This document shows positions 1 to 6,401 of a stretch of DNA of 13,443 nucleotides, one piece after another. The notes beneath the pieces are model-generated. The model did no database searches and had not been told where the DNA came from. It was given only the letters and a program-made list of their open reading frames with translations. The DNA comes from DUMJ01 sp964655195 (lineage in GTDB: Bacteria > DUMJ01): NCBI GenBank assembly GCA_964655195.1, contig CAZZLK010000050.1, forward strand, positions 1 through 13,443, written 5' to 3'. The position numbers and the translations under genes are program-made. Numbering within the stretch: position 1 is the stretch's first letter; each line of letters starts with the position of its first letter.

Positions 1-95
1 AAGACGGGTCTTGGAGGAATAATCTCTTGAGAACTTGGTATATTATCAGCCAGGAGTACTCCATTTGTCTCTGTATCCCAGGTAACTTTATACAA
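1..95 (-). CDS. Partial CDS, N-terminal 31 codons; possible PAPS-reductase-family protein
   Basis: A minus-strand reading frame starts with TTG at 95-93 and runs off the left edge of the window. The start is chosen because a good Shine-Dalgarno, GGAGGA (106-101), sits 5 nt upstream, and no ATG or GTG occurs in frame before the upstream stop at 152-150. The visible peptide begins MYKVTWDTETNGVLL and reaches a PPRPV segment near residue 27. A start of the form YKV-W-x-x-ETNGVLL followed by PPRPV reminds me of the N-terminus of archaeal/thermophile-type phosphoadenosine phosphosulfate reductase family proteins. That is recall from a short fragment, not proof. It is read in the same direction as the lipoprotein gene and lies downstream of it, but the hairpin at 193-214 and a possible promoter at 135-130 suggest a separate transcript. 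That a gene starts here is fairly likely; its identity is weak. Confidence 0.55.
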   Translation of the reverse strand, partial: MYKVTWDTETNGVLLADNIPSSQEIIPPRPV

Positions 96-129
96 TTGAC
101 TCCTCCAAATTTTTAACTTTACTAGTAAA

Positions 130-135
130 ATTATA
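130..135 (-). promoter_or_regulatory. Possible -10 element for the left-edge gene
   Basis: A perfect TATAAT lies on the minus strand at 135-130, giving a transcription start near 123 and a leader of about 28 nt carrying the GGAGGA at 106-101. No convincing -35 lies 16-18 bp upstream; that region is only T-rich. The element is supported mainly by its position ahead of a Shine-Dalgarno-led start in AT-rich DNA, so it could be chance. Confidence 0.3.
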
Positions 136-192
136 CTATAATCATAACCCTAAAATAAACACCTGCTCTATCTTTTCTCCATATCGAATATC

Positions 193-214
193 GGGGCAGG
201 CATTTGCCTGCCCC
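193..214. terminator. Perfect 9-bp GC-rich hairpin (terminator- or REP-like)
   Basis: GGGGCAGGC and GCCTGCCCC form a perfect 9-bp stem around a 4-nt ATTT loop. The hairpin lies 10 nt past the stop codon of the minus-strand lipoprotein gene, where a terminator would be expected. Neither flank has a clear T-tract: minus-strand sequence continues GATATTCGATAT, and plus-strand sequence continues ACTAACTCTTC. It is therefore not a textbook intrinsic terminator. It could be a U-less terminator, a transcript-end stabiliser, or one copy of a dispersed palindromic repeat. Confidence 0.5.
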
Positions 215-224
215 ACTAACTCTT

Positions 225-905
225 CTATTTTAGAACTATATAGGCAAACTCTGCATCACCAGACTTTATCAGGTAGTCCCTCAGGACATCTGAGAAGATT
301 ATGTTTACCTTCTCCCTTCTTCCCAATATATATCTTGACCTGAATGGACATGGATATTTGTCTATATAGACACCCTGTACATCTAAATTTATATCGTTCT
401 TCAGGTCATTTACAAGATTTATATCGAGAGACATATCGTCTGCACTTATAGTCTGGGAAAATTCTTTAAAAATCCTGTCCTTAAGACTGTTAAAAACTGA
501 CCTGTTAAAAGTTAATATCAGTCTTATACCTTCCTTATCATCTACGAGTCTTATCAGAAATATAGCATATCCAAGTCCCTTCTCCTGTTTTTGGTCTTTT
601 ACTGCAGGGATATTTATCTGTGCCACATAGTAGCTGCTGAATCCATCCTGTTCATAGGAGACCTTACTGACTTTACCAAAGTAATCCTGCAGTATCATTG
701 TTATCCGATCTTTATTCTCTGTGAAAGAGTCTTTGGAAATCACCTCTAGTTTTATAGTTGTGGGGATATTGATCGAGTTACCTGCTCCTCCTTTTAAATC
801 CAGCAGATCACTTACATAAACCTCAGGCGAAAGAGAAAATTTACAGCCCTGTAAGAATAGCATAAACATTATTAACGTGACAGCCAACAACCATAACTTT
901 TTCAT
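225..905 (-). CDS. Predicted lipoprotein of unknown function (226 aa)
   Basis: The product begins with a lipoprotein signal peptide: positive MKK, a hydrophobic stretch at about residues 4-17, and the lipobox LQGC at 18-21, so Cys21 would be lipidated and form the mature N-terminus. The residue after Cys is Lys rather than Asp; in a diderm this would favour outer-membrane over inner-membrane retention, though the lineage is unknown. The mature part (about 205 aa) has no further membrane span and alternates short beta-like strands with charged helices. One further Cys lies near the C-terminus in a YPCPFRSR segment. I do not recognise the family. The start ATG (905-903) follows a GGGAG at about 10 nt, rather long spacing. 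The gene is divergent from the jelly-roll gene at 1043, and the hairpin at 193-214 follows its stop. The gene call is confident; function is unknown. Confidence 0.85.
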   Translation of the reverse strand: MKKLWLLAVTLIMFMLFLQGCKFSLSPEVYVSDLLDLKGGAGNSINIPTTIKLEVISKDSFTENKDRITMILQDYFGKVSKVSYEQDGFSSYYVAQINIPAVKDQKQEKGLGYAIFLIRLVDDKEGIRLILTFNRSVFNSLKDRIFKEFSQTISADDMSLDINLVNDLKNDINLDVQGVYIDKYPCPFRSRYILGRREKVNIIFSDVLRDYLIKSGDAEFAYIVLK

Positions 906-981
906 CTTGAATCATCTCCCTTCATAAACTTTTATAGAGATTTTATATCCCACTGGGGTCAGATGATGTCCCTTTTATCAC

Positions 982-1011
982 TTTACCGGATCTTTAGCCC
1001 TATGTTATATT
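982..1011 (+). promoter_or_regulatory. Possible sigma70-type promoter for the jelly-roll gene
   Basis: TTTACC (982-987) and TATATT (1006-1011) are separated by 18 bp in the region between the divergent lipoprotein and jelly-roll genes. Both match the consensus only partly. A perfect TATAAT also occurs at 1021-1026, but it has no -35 partner and would start transcription inside the Shine-Dalgarno, so the upstream pair is preferred. Confidence 0.3.
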
Positions 1012-1042
1012 AGTTGTAATTATAATCGAAATGGAGGTAACT

Positions 1043-1672
1043 ATGACAGTAAGGCTTATACGTAAGGAGGTAGACACCGAATCTGGAAAGATACTCTATG
1101 ATCTTCCATTTACCAGAGAGATCCTGGAGAAATACTGGAAGGTATATACAGGCGAATGGTATCTTGATGACGAATGGCTCACAGGGAAGAATCCTGGAAA
1201 TTTCCCCGGGATGATCGTCTCAAGACTTGATTATCCTGGTAATGTCATTGTTGAGTTTGAGGCAAGGACTGTTCTTCCCTGCACTCATGATATAAATTTT
1301 ATGTGGAATGGAAGCTGGGACGAGGAGAAAAATCAGAGAGGATATGCCTATGTGGCGGGCATTCAGGGCTGGTGGAATGGAAAGGTTGGTATCGAAAAGT
1401 CGCCAGAGTATAAACTGACAGCCTGTACTCCTCTTTTTAACTTTGAGCCTGGGAGGATCTACAGGATATTGGGTGGAAGTATAAACGGACACTGTTTTAT
1501 ATGTGCTGACGATAGATTACTGCTGGAGGTTACTGATCCTGATCCGATAGATAATCAGAAGTATGCGAAGGTTGGTTTTGAAGCCTACTGCAGTCATATA
1601 CAGATAAGGAATGTTAAGATCAGGGAAGCCCGCTGGAGAGAGATAGATGAGATTTACATCCCTGAATTTTGA
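1043..1672 (+). CDS. Probable concanavalin A-like jelly-roll domain protein (209 aa)
   Basis: The longest frame opens at an ATG at 1031, but that ATG abuts the Shine-Dalgarno GGAGG (1033-1037). The ATG at 1043 sits 5 nt after it and is taken as the start (first residues MTVRLIRKEV). The protein has no signal peptide or membrane span, so it is predicted cytoplasmic. Its pattern is Trp/Gly/Asp-rich: W-x-VYTGEWYLDDEWL, then a G-M-I-x-S strand, an E-F-E-A strand, DINFMWNG, GWWNGKVGIEK near the middle, a YRI-x-GG-x-x-x-G-H strand, and a C-terminal VGFEAYCSHIQIRNVKI strand. This order of strands matches single-domain LamG/concanavalin A-like proteins such as the DUF1080 (3-keto-disaccharide hydrolase) or DUF1961 (YesU-like) groups, usually linked to carbohydrate processing. 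I see no confirmed catalytic residue, so fold is the claim and carbohydrate binding is inference. It ends 63 nt before aroE, which has its own promoter. Confidence 0.7.
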   Translation: MTVRLIRKEVDTESGKILYDLPFTREILEKYWKVYTGEWYLDDEWLTGKNPGNFPGMIVSRLDYPGNVIVEFEARTVLPCTHDINFMWNGSWDEEKNQRGYAYVAGIQGWWNGKVGIEKSPEYKLTACTPLFNFEPGRIYRILGGSINGHCFICADDRLLLEVTDPDPIDNQKYAKVGFEAYCSHIQIRNVKIREARWREIDEIYIPEF

Positions 1673-1699
1673 ATTTCAGTGTTGGATCAGCTTAATCAC

Positions 1700-1727
1700 T
1701 TGAAATTTGTATAAAGATATTTATAAT
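1700..1727 (+). promoter_or_regulatory. Sigma70-type promoter directly at the aroE start
   Basis: TTGAAA (1700-1705) and a perfect TATAAT (1722-1727) are separated by 16 bp. Only 8 nt separate the -10 from the aroE ATG at 1736, so transcription would begin at or within about two bases of the start codon and give a leaderless mRNA. The absence of a usable Shine-Dalgarno before that ATG agrees with this. Confidence 0.65.
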
Positions 1728-1735
1728 AGAGAGCT

Positions 1736-2572
1736 ATGGAGATAAAGGGTTCGACTAAGATAGCAGTTGTAATAGGGCATCCAGTTAAGCATAGTATGTC
1801 ACCAGTAATGCATAATAGAGCCTTTAGGCACCTTGGAATCGACTGCTGTTATATTGCCATTGATGTGAAACCTGAGGGCATAGAACATTTTGTAAAAGGT
1901 CTTAAGTATACAAACATTCTTGGCGTTAATGTTACCATACCTCATAAGAATGCAGTCATCCCTTACCTTGATGAGCTATCTGAGGAGGCAAGAGTCTTAA
2001 AAGCTGTTAATACGATAAAGGTGACCGAGGAAAAACTTATAGGGTACAATACAGATGTATATGGGTTTGAGAAATGTCTGGAAGGGCTTGATATATCCAG
2101 CTCTTCAGCCCTGCTTATAGGCGCTGGCGGGGCAGGTAAGGCAGTGGCTTATAGCCTGTGCAGACTCAATGTTAAGGATCTATATATTACAAATAGGACC
2201 GAGGAGAGGGCTAAGGAGCTTATAAGATTTTTGAACGACCTATTCTGTAGGGAGATAACATTTGTCCCCTTCGATGAGTTGGATTCTTTAGGGGTTATGG
2301 ATATCATAGTAAATGCAACCCCCCTTGGTATGGAAGGTATAGGGAAAGAGTTAAGAGTTCCAGTTTCAATAATTGCCAAAAAGACAACTGCTATAGACCT
2401 TGTTTATAACCCTCCTAAGACTGAGTTCTTGAAGATCGCAGAGGCTCAGGGGGCAAGGACCTTGAATGGCATAAAGATGCTTGTATATCAGGGTTCGGCA
2501 TCATTTAAGATATGGACAGGTATAGACCCACCTGTAGATATAATGGAGGAGGCGATCAACGAATATCTATGA
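1736..2572 (+). CDS. aroE: Shikimate dehydrogenase
   Basis: This enzyme reduces 3-dehydroshikimate to shikimate with NADPH, pathway step 4, in the cytoplasm. The 278-residue length is typical. The substrate domain shows HSMSP (Ser20 and Ser22), NVTIPHK with the catalytic Lys71, and NTD with the partner Asp107. The nucleotide domain has GAGGAGKA at 129-136 and NRT at 153-155, whose Arg154 is the usual NADP 2'-phosphate contact. NATPLGM, DLVYNPPKTEFL and the C-terminal YQGSASFKIWTG follow as expected. GAGAG lies only 2 nt before the ATG, too close to act as a normal ribosome site; together with the promoter ending 8 nt upstream this points to leaderless translation. It is the first gene of the aromatic operon. 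Its TGA overlaps the aroC ATG (ATGA at 2569-2572), indicating translational coupling. AroE rather than the YdiB type is favoured by context. Confidence 0.96.
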   Translation: MEIKGSTKIAVVIGHPVKHSMSPVMHNRAFRHLGIDCCYIAIDVKPEGIEHFVKGLKYTNILGVNVTIPHKNAVIPYLDELSEEARVLKAVNTIKVTEEKLIGYNTDVYGFEKCLEGLDISSSSALLIGAGGAGKAVAYSLCRLNVKDLYITNRTEERAKELIRFLNDLFCREITFVPFDELDSLGVMDIIVNATPLGMEGIGKELRVPVSIIAKKTTAIDLVYNPPKTEFLKIAEAQGARTLNGIKMLVYQGSASFKIWTGIDPPVDIMEEAINEYL

Positions 2573-3699
2573 GATTTCTTACTGCTGGAGAATCGCATGG
2601 AAGAGGGCTTGTAACTATAATAGAAGGCTTTCCCAGTGGAATCCCTTTATCAGAAGATGATATAAACATAGAATTAGCCAGAAGAAGGCAGGGGTATGGA
2701 AGAGGGAAGAGGATGCTCATTGAACCTGAAAGGTGCGAGATATACTCGGGAATAAGAAATGGTAAGACCATAGGGAGTCCGATATCTATAGTCCTTTTGA
2801 ATAAGGATTGGCAGAAGAACCAGACACCCATAACTGTCCCCAGGCCAGGACATGCAGATCTCCCAGGGGCTATAAAATATCACACCGGTGATATCAGGGA
2901 CATTTGGGAAAGGGCAAGTGCCAGAGAGACTGCCAGTAGAGTAATGGCTGGAGCGGTGGCAAAAAGACTTCTGAGTGAATTGGGGATAAAGATTATAAGT
3001 TTTACAAGGGCTATTGGAAGTGTAAGATTAGATAGAGACGTAGATATAAACGATGAAGATATAGAGATTTTGATTGATGAGTCCCCGGTGAGATGTCCAG
3101 ATAGAGAAATCTCAGAAGATATGGTTAGACTTATAGATGAGGCAAAAGAGAGAGGCGATACTCTCGGAGGAATATTTGAAGTGGTTGCCCTTAATGTCCC
3201 ACCAGGTATTGGGACCTATACCCACTGGGATAGGAGACTGGATGGTCTTATAGCACAGGCTATTATGAGTATCCCAAGTGTCAAAGGCGTGGAGATAGGG
3301 AAGGGTTTTTACAGTGCAGAGAACTTTGGCTCCAAGGTGCTTGATGTAATAAAGTATGATAGGGCTCATTCTCCCTGGCCCTTTTACAGAGAGACTAACT
3401 TTGCAGGTGGTATAGAAGGGGGTATGACCAACGGAGAACCTGTAGTTGTAAGAGGGGCTGTAAAACCCATACCAACTTTAGGAGAACCTCTGCCAAGTAT
3501 AGACCTTGTGACCAAGGAAGAGACAAAGGCAGCTGTCTTGAGGAGTGATGTATGTATAGTTCCATCAGCAGGAGTAATTGCAGAGGCAATGCTGGCTTGG
3601 GTCTTGGCGGATAAGATCCTGGAAGAGTTTGGAGGGAATACCCTAGAGGAGATAAAAACCAGATTCTTTCGTTATGTAGACTATGTTAGATCTCTGTAA
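2569..3699 (+). CDS. aroC: Chorismate synthase
   Basis: This enzyme converts 5-enolpyruvylshikimate-3-phosphate to chorismate, step 7, using reduced FMN. A longer frame opens at 2512, but the family N-terminus MRFLTAGESHG starts exactly at the ATG at 2569, which overlaps the aroE stop; the preceding 19 codons are the aroE tail in another frame. The start is thus coupled to aroE; a GGAGGAGG at 2545-2552 is 16 nt away. Family landmarks in order are FLTAGESHGRG, RRRQGYGRG, GSPISIVLLNKDW, PRPGHADLPG, WERASARETASRV, GGIEGGMTNGEPV, VKPIPTL and RSDVCIVPSAGVIAE. The 376-aa length is in the normal bacterial range. A monofunctional enzyme needs a separate flavin reductase; none is visible here. The last 17 nt overlap aroK. 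Confidence 0.97.
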   Translation: MRFLTAGESHGRGLVTIIEGFPSGIPLSEDDINIELARRRQGYGRGKRMLIEPERCEIYSGIRNGKTIGSPISIVLLNKDWQKNQTPITVPRPGHADLPGAIKYHTGDIRDIWERASARETASRVMAGAVAKRLLSELGIKIISFTRAIGSVRLDRDVDINDEDIEILIDESPVRCPDREISEDMVRLIDEAKERGDTLGGIFEVVALNVPPGIGTYTHWDRRLDGLIAQAIMSIPSVKGVEIGKGFYSAENFGSKVLDVIKYDRAHSPWPFYRETNFAGGIEGGMTNGEPVVVRGAVKPIPTLGEPLPSIDLVTKEETKAAVLRSDVCIVPSAGVIAEAMLAWVLADKILEEFGGNTLEEIKTRFFRYVDYVRSL

Positions 3700-4201
3700 A
3701 CCCATCATACTGATAGGATTTATGGCTTCAGGAAAGACAACAATAGGAAAGAGGCTGGCTGAAATCTTGGGGAGAAATTTTGTTGATACCGACGTGTTGA
3801 TAGAAGAGAAGGAAGGATTATCTATAAGTGAGATATTCAAAAGATATGGAGAGGGTTACTTTAGAGATATTGAAGAGAAGACCATCCTGACAGTCATAGA
3901 GGATAGAAATACTGTGGTAGCTACTGGTGGAGGTTGTGTAACCAGAGAAACAGTGAGAAAGGCATTAAAAGATAAAGGGTTGGTATTCTGGTTAAAGGTA
4001 AGTCCAGAGGCTGTGCTAAGTAGGACAGAAGATGATAAGACAAGACCTCTACTAGAAGGGGATAGGGAAGCTAAGGTTCGTTCTCTCCTTTTTCAGAGGG
4101 AACCTCTGTATAAAGAGACAGCCAATTATACGATAGATGCAACGAAGAGCCCTGAGGATATCATTAACGAGATCCTGAGGATACTGGAAAGAGAATCTTG
4201 A
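3683..4201 (+). CDS. aroK: Shikimate kinase
   Basis: This enzyme phosphorylates shikimate to shikimate-3-phosphate with ATP, step 5. The 172-aa protein is of standard length. It carries the Walker A loop GFMASGKT at 12-19, the Mg/shikimate-binding DTD at 35-37, the shikimate contact Arg61 in FRDIEEK, GGG at 82-84 and the lid segment TRPLLEGD. The ATG at 3683 lies inside aroC and overlaps it by 17 nt; no good Shine-Dalgarno precedes it, so translation is probably coupled to aroC. A downstream start would cut into the beta-strand before the P-loop. In some Thermotogales aroK and aroB are fused; here they are separate genes with an 88-nt gap holding a predicted promoter. AroL cannot be told from AroK by sequence alone. 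Confidence 0.95.
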   Translation: MLDLCKPIILIGFMASGKTTIGKRLAEILGRNFVDTDVLIEEKEGLSISEIFKRYGEGYFRDIEEKTILTVIEDRNTVVATGGGCVTRETVRKALKDKGLVFWLKVSPEAVLSRTEDDKTRPLLEGDREAKVRSLLFQREPLYKETANYTIDATKSPEDIINEILRILERES

Positions 4202-4248
4202 GTCATATATCTTCTCGATTTTAAAATACGTGTTTATTCGGAATCCAT

Positions 4249-4277
4249 TTGCTATATTCTATGCCGATCAATATAAT
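4249..4277 (+). promoter_or_regulatory. Internal sigma70-type promoter ahead of aroB
   Basis: TTGCTA (4249-4254) and a perfect TATAAT (4272-4277) are spaced by 17 bp, inside the only sizeable gap of the aromatic operon. The -10 ends 12 nt before the aroB ATG, so the transcript would have a leader of roughly 0-6 nt. No Shine-Dalgarno precedes aroB. This suggests a second, leaderless transcription unit aroB-aroF-tyrA. Confidence 0.55.
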
Positions 4278-4289
4278 AGTTGACAACCT

Positions 4290-5342
4290 ATGAGAACGGT
4301 AAAAGTAAAGCTAGGAGAAAACAGTTATAACATCTATATAGGCGGAGGTATTATAGAGAAGTTCAATATCCTCTTTCCTTCAAAAGAGGATAGGAAGGCT
4401 CTAATTGTGACCAATGAGACAGTATGGAAACTCTATGGGGAAAGAGTCATTGATTCTATTAAAGATGGATTTGTCCAGGTACACTCATTGGTATTGCCGG
4501 ATGGTGAAAGATACAAGACGTTAAGGTCTGTAGAAAAAGGGTATAGGGTTCTTGTAGAAAACAGATTTACTCGCAGTGACTGTATTATAAACTTAGGTGG
4601 CGGTGTTATTTGTGATACAGGAGGGTTTATATCTGCTACCTATATGCGAGGGATAGACTTTTATCAGATACCCACGACTCTACTGGCTCAGGTCGATGCA
4701 AGTATTGGCGGAAAGGTAGCAGTAAATCTTCCACAGGGGAAAAATCTAGTAGGTGCATTCTACCAGCCCAAAGGCGTACTTATAGATGTTGATTTTTTAG
4801 AAACCCTACCTAAAAGGGAGCTTAACTCTGGATGGACGGAGATAATAAAGGCAGGAATCATAGATGGAGAATCTTTCTTCTCTATACTTGAACGTGGTAG
4901 ATATCCATTGATCACTGCTATCGAAAAGGCTATCAGATTAAAGGCAAAGATAGTAAGGATGGATGAAAAGGATAAAGCCATAAGGAAGGTTCTGAACCTT
5001 GGGCATACATTTGCCCATGCGATAGAATCAGCCACCAATTATAGAAAGTATCTCCATGGAGAGGCAGTAGCGATAGGTATTATGTACGCCATTAAACTTG
5101 GAGAGGCAATGGGGGTCACAGACCCTTCTCTGAGAGATAGGGTAAGAAATCTTTTGGAGAGATTTGATCTGCCAACAGAACTTAAGGGCTTGGACCCTCA
5201 GGATCTGATACCGTATTTCTATATAGATAAAAAGGCTACTACAAGTTCCTTATCTTTTATAATTCCTCTGAAGATAGGGGATGTGAGAGAATTCAAAAAT
5301 GTGACACCAGAAATATTAGGAGGTATACTAAAGAATGATTGA
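4290..5342 (+). CDS. aroB: 3-Dehydroquinate synthase
   Basis: This enzyme cyclises DAHP to 3-dehydroquinate, step 2, using NAD+ and a divalent metal such as zinc. The 350-aa length is typical. Landmarks are LPDGERYKTL near 69-78, the NAD-binding NLGGGVICDTGGF at 101-113, the core GIDFYQIPTTLLAQVDASIGG with GKNLVGAFYQP after it, and the metal ligands Glu184 (TEIIKAG), His239 (LNLGHTFAHAIE) and His256 (HGEAVAIG). The 17-residue spacing of the two His ligands matches the E. coli enzyme. The usual GHTFGHAIE reads GHTFAHAIE, a conservative change. The ATG at 4290 has no Shine-Dalgarno and follows the TATAAT by 12 nt, so a leaderless start is likely. The next gene, aroF, begins 36 nt after the stop. 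Confidence 0.96.
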   Translation: MRTVKVKLGENSYNIYIGGGIIEKFNILFPSKEDRKALIVTNETVWKLYGERVIDSIKDGFVQVHSLVLPDGERYKTLRSVEKGYRVLVENRFTRSDCIINLGGGVICDTGGFISATYMRGIDFYQIPTTLLAQVDASIGGKVAVNLPQGKNLVGAFYQPKGVLIDVDFLETLPKRELNSGWTEIIKAGIIDGESFFSILERGRYPLITAIEKAIRLKAKIVRMDEKDKAIRKVLNLGHTFAHAIESATNYRKYLHGEAVAIGIMYAIKLGEAMGVTDPSLRDRVRNLLERFDLPTELKGLDPQDLIPYFYIDKKATTSSLSFIIPLKIGDVREFKNVTPEILGGILKND

Positions 5343-5378
5343 ACTCCGGGACTTTATGAATGTATAAGAGAGGCGAAT

Positions 5379-6401
5379 ATGGTAATAGTACTCTCTGACA
5401 ACGCTACAGAAAGAGATATAGAACTGATATGTGAAAGAGTCAAAAGTTTAGGTTATGGGGTAAATGTTTCGAAGGGGGTAGAGAAGACCATCATAGGAGT
5501 TATTGGGGCTAAAGACGAACATAAGTTGCTACTGGCACAGCAGTTAGAATCGCTTCCCAGTGTAGAAAGAGTCATCCCTATACTCAAACCCTACAAACTT
5601 GCAAGTAGGGAATGGAAGAAAGAGGGTACGCAGATAAATGTAAAGGGGGTTGTGATAGGTGGAAATGAGGTAGTAGTAATGGCTGGTCCCTGCGCGGTAG
5701 AAAATGAAGAGAGTATTATGCTTACAGCCAGAGCAATAAAGGCGGCGAATGCCAAGATACTGAGAGGAGGGGCATTCAAACCGAGGACCTCTCCATATAG
5801 CTTCCAGGGACTGGGAGAAGAGGGGCTTAAATTACTCTATCAGGCAGGGAAAGAGGTAGGACTACCAATAGTAACCGAGGTACTTGATCCAAGAGATGTT
5901 GAACTTGTAAGCCAGTATGCGGATATACTCCAGATAGGTACGAGAAATATGAGTAATTTCCCACTTTTGACCGAAGTAGGTAAGACCAGGTTACCTGTAC
6001 TTTTGAAGCGAGGATTGAGTTCAACTATAGAGGAATTTCTCCTGGCAGCAGAGTACATAATGTCTAGGGGAAACCATCAGGTGATACTCTGCGAAAGGGG
6101 TATCAGAACCTTTGAACATGCAACAAGATTTACACTTGATCTGACAGCGGTTCCACTTATACATGAACTCAGTCATCTGCCTGTTATTGTGGACCCAAGT
6201 CACGGAACGGGTAGATGGCAGTTGGTTCCAGCTATGGCAAAAGCTGCGGTGGCTGCAGGTGCTGATGGATTGATAATTGAGGTCCATCCAGAGCCGGCAA
6301 AGGCTCTCTCCGACGGAGCGCAATCCCTGAATATCCCTATGTTCCAGACTTTGATGAGAGAACTGGCAAAGGTAGCAGAAGCGGTTGGAAGAAGTATATG
6401 A
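5379..6401 (+). CDS. aroF: DAHP synthase, class I-beta with N-terminal regulatory domain
   Basis: This enzyme condenses phosphoenolpyruvate and erythrose-4-phosphate to DAHP, committing carbon to the shikimate pathway. The catalytic barrel (about 85-340) has AGPCAVE, GGAFKPRTSPYSFQG, QIGTRNMSNF, LLKRG, ILCERG, DPSHGTGR, IIEVHPEP and SDGAQSL. Metal ligands are Cys105, His275, Glu301 and Asp312, each shifted by three from the Thermotoga maritima enzyme. Residues 1-70 form a small alpha/beta domain of the ferredoxin-like/ACT-like type found in that enzyme, where it mediates tyrosine feedback; the same control is inferred here and fits the neighbouring tyrA. No chorismate mutase domain is attached. 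AGAGAGG (5367-5373) lies 5 nt before the ATG. Its TGA overlaps the tyrA ATG (ATGA at 6398-6401). The symbol is a convention; aroG or aroA(G) are also used for this class. Confidence 0.95.
   Translation: MVIVLSDNATERDIELICERVKSLGYGVNVSKGVEKTIIGVIGAKDEHKLLLAQQLESLPSVERVIPILKPYKLASREWKKEGTQINVKGVVIGGNEVVVMAGPCAVENEESIMLTARAIKAANAKILRGGAFKPRTSPYSFQGLGEEGLKLLYQAGKEVGLPIVTEVLDPRDVELVSQYADILQIGTRNMSNFPLLTEVGKTRLPVLLKRGLSSTIEEFLLAAEYIMSRGNHQVILCERGIRTFEHATRFTLDLTAVPLIHELSHLPVIVDPSHGTGRWQLVPAMAKAAVAAGADGLIIEVHPEPAKALSDGAQSLNIPMFQTLMRELAKVAEAVGRSI

Noticed and set aside
1021..1026. TATAAT as the promoter of the 1043 gene, implying a leaderless start
   Set aside because: There is no -35 at proper spacing, and a good GGAGG at 1033-1037 shows that this gene uses a normal ribosome site.
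2512..2568. Upstream extension of aroC
   Set aside because: These 19 codons are the aroE tail read in another frame; all family members start at MRFLTAGESHG or close to it, and the ATGA overlap explains the start.
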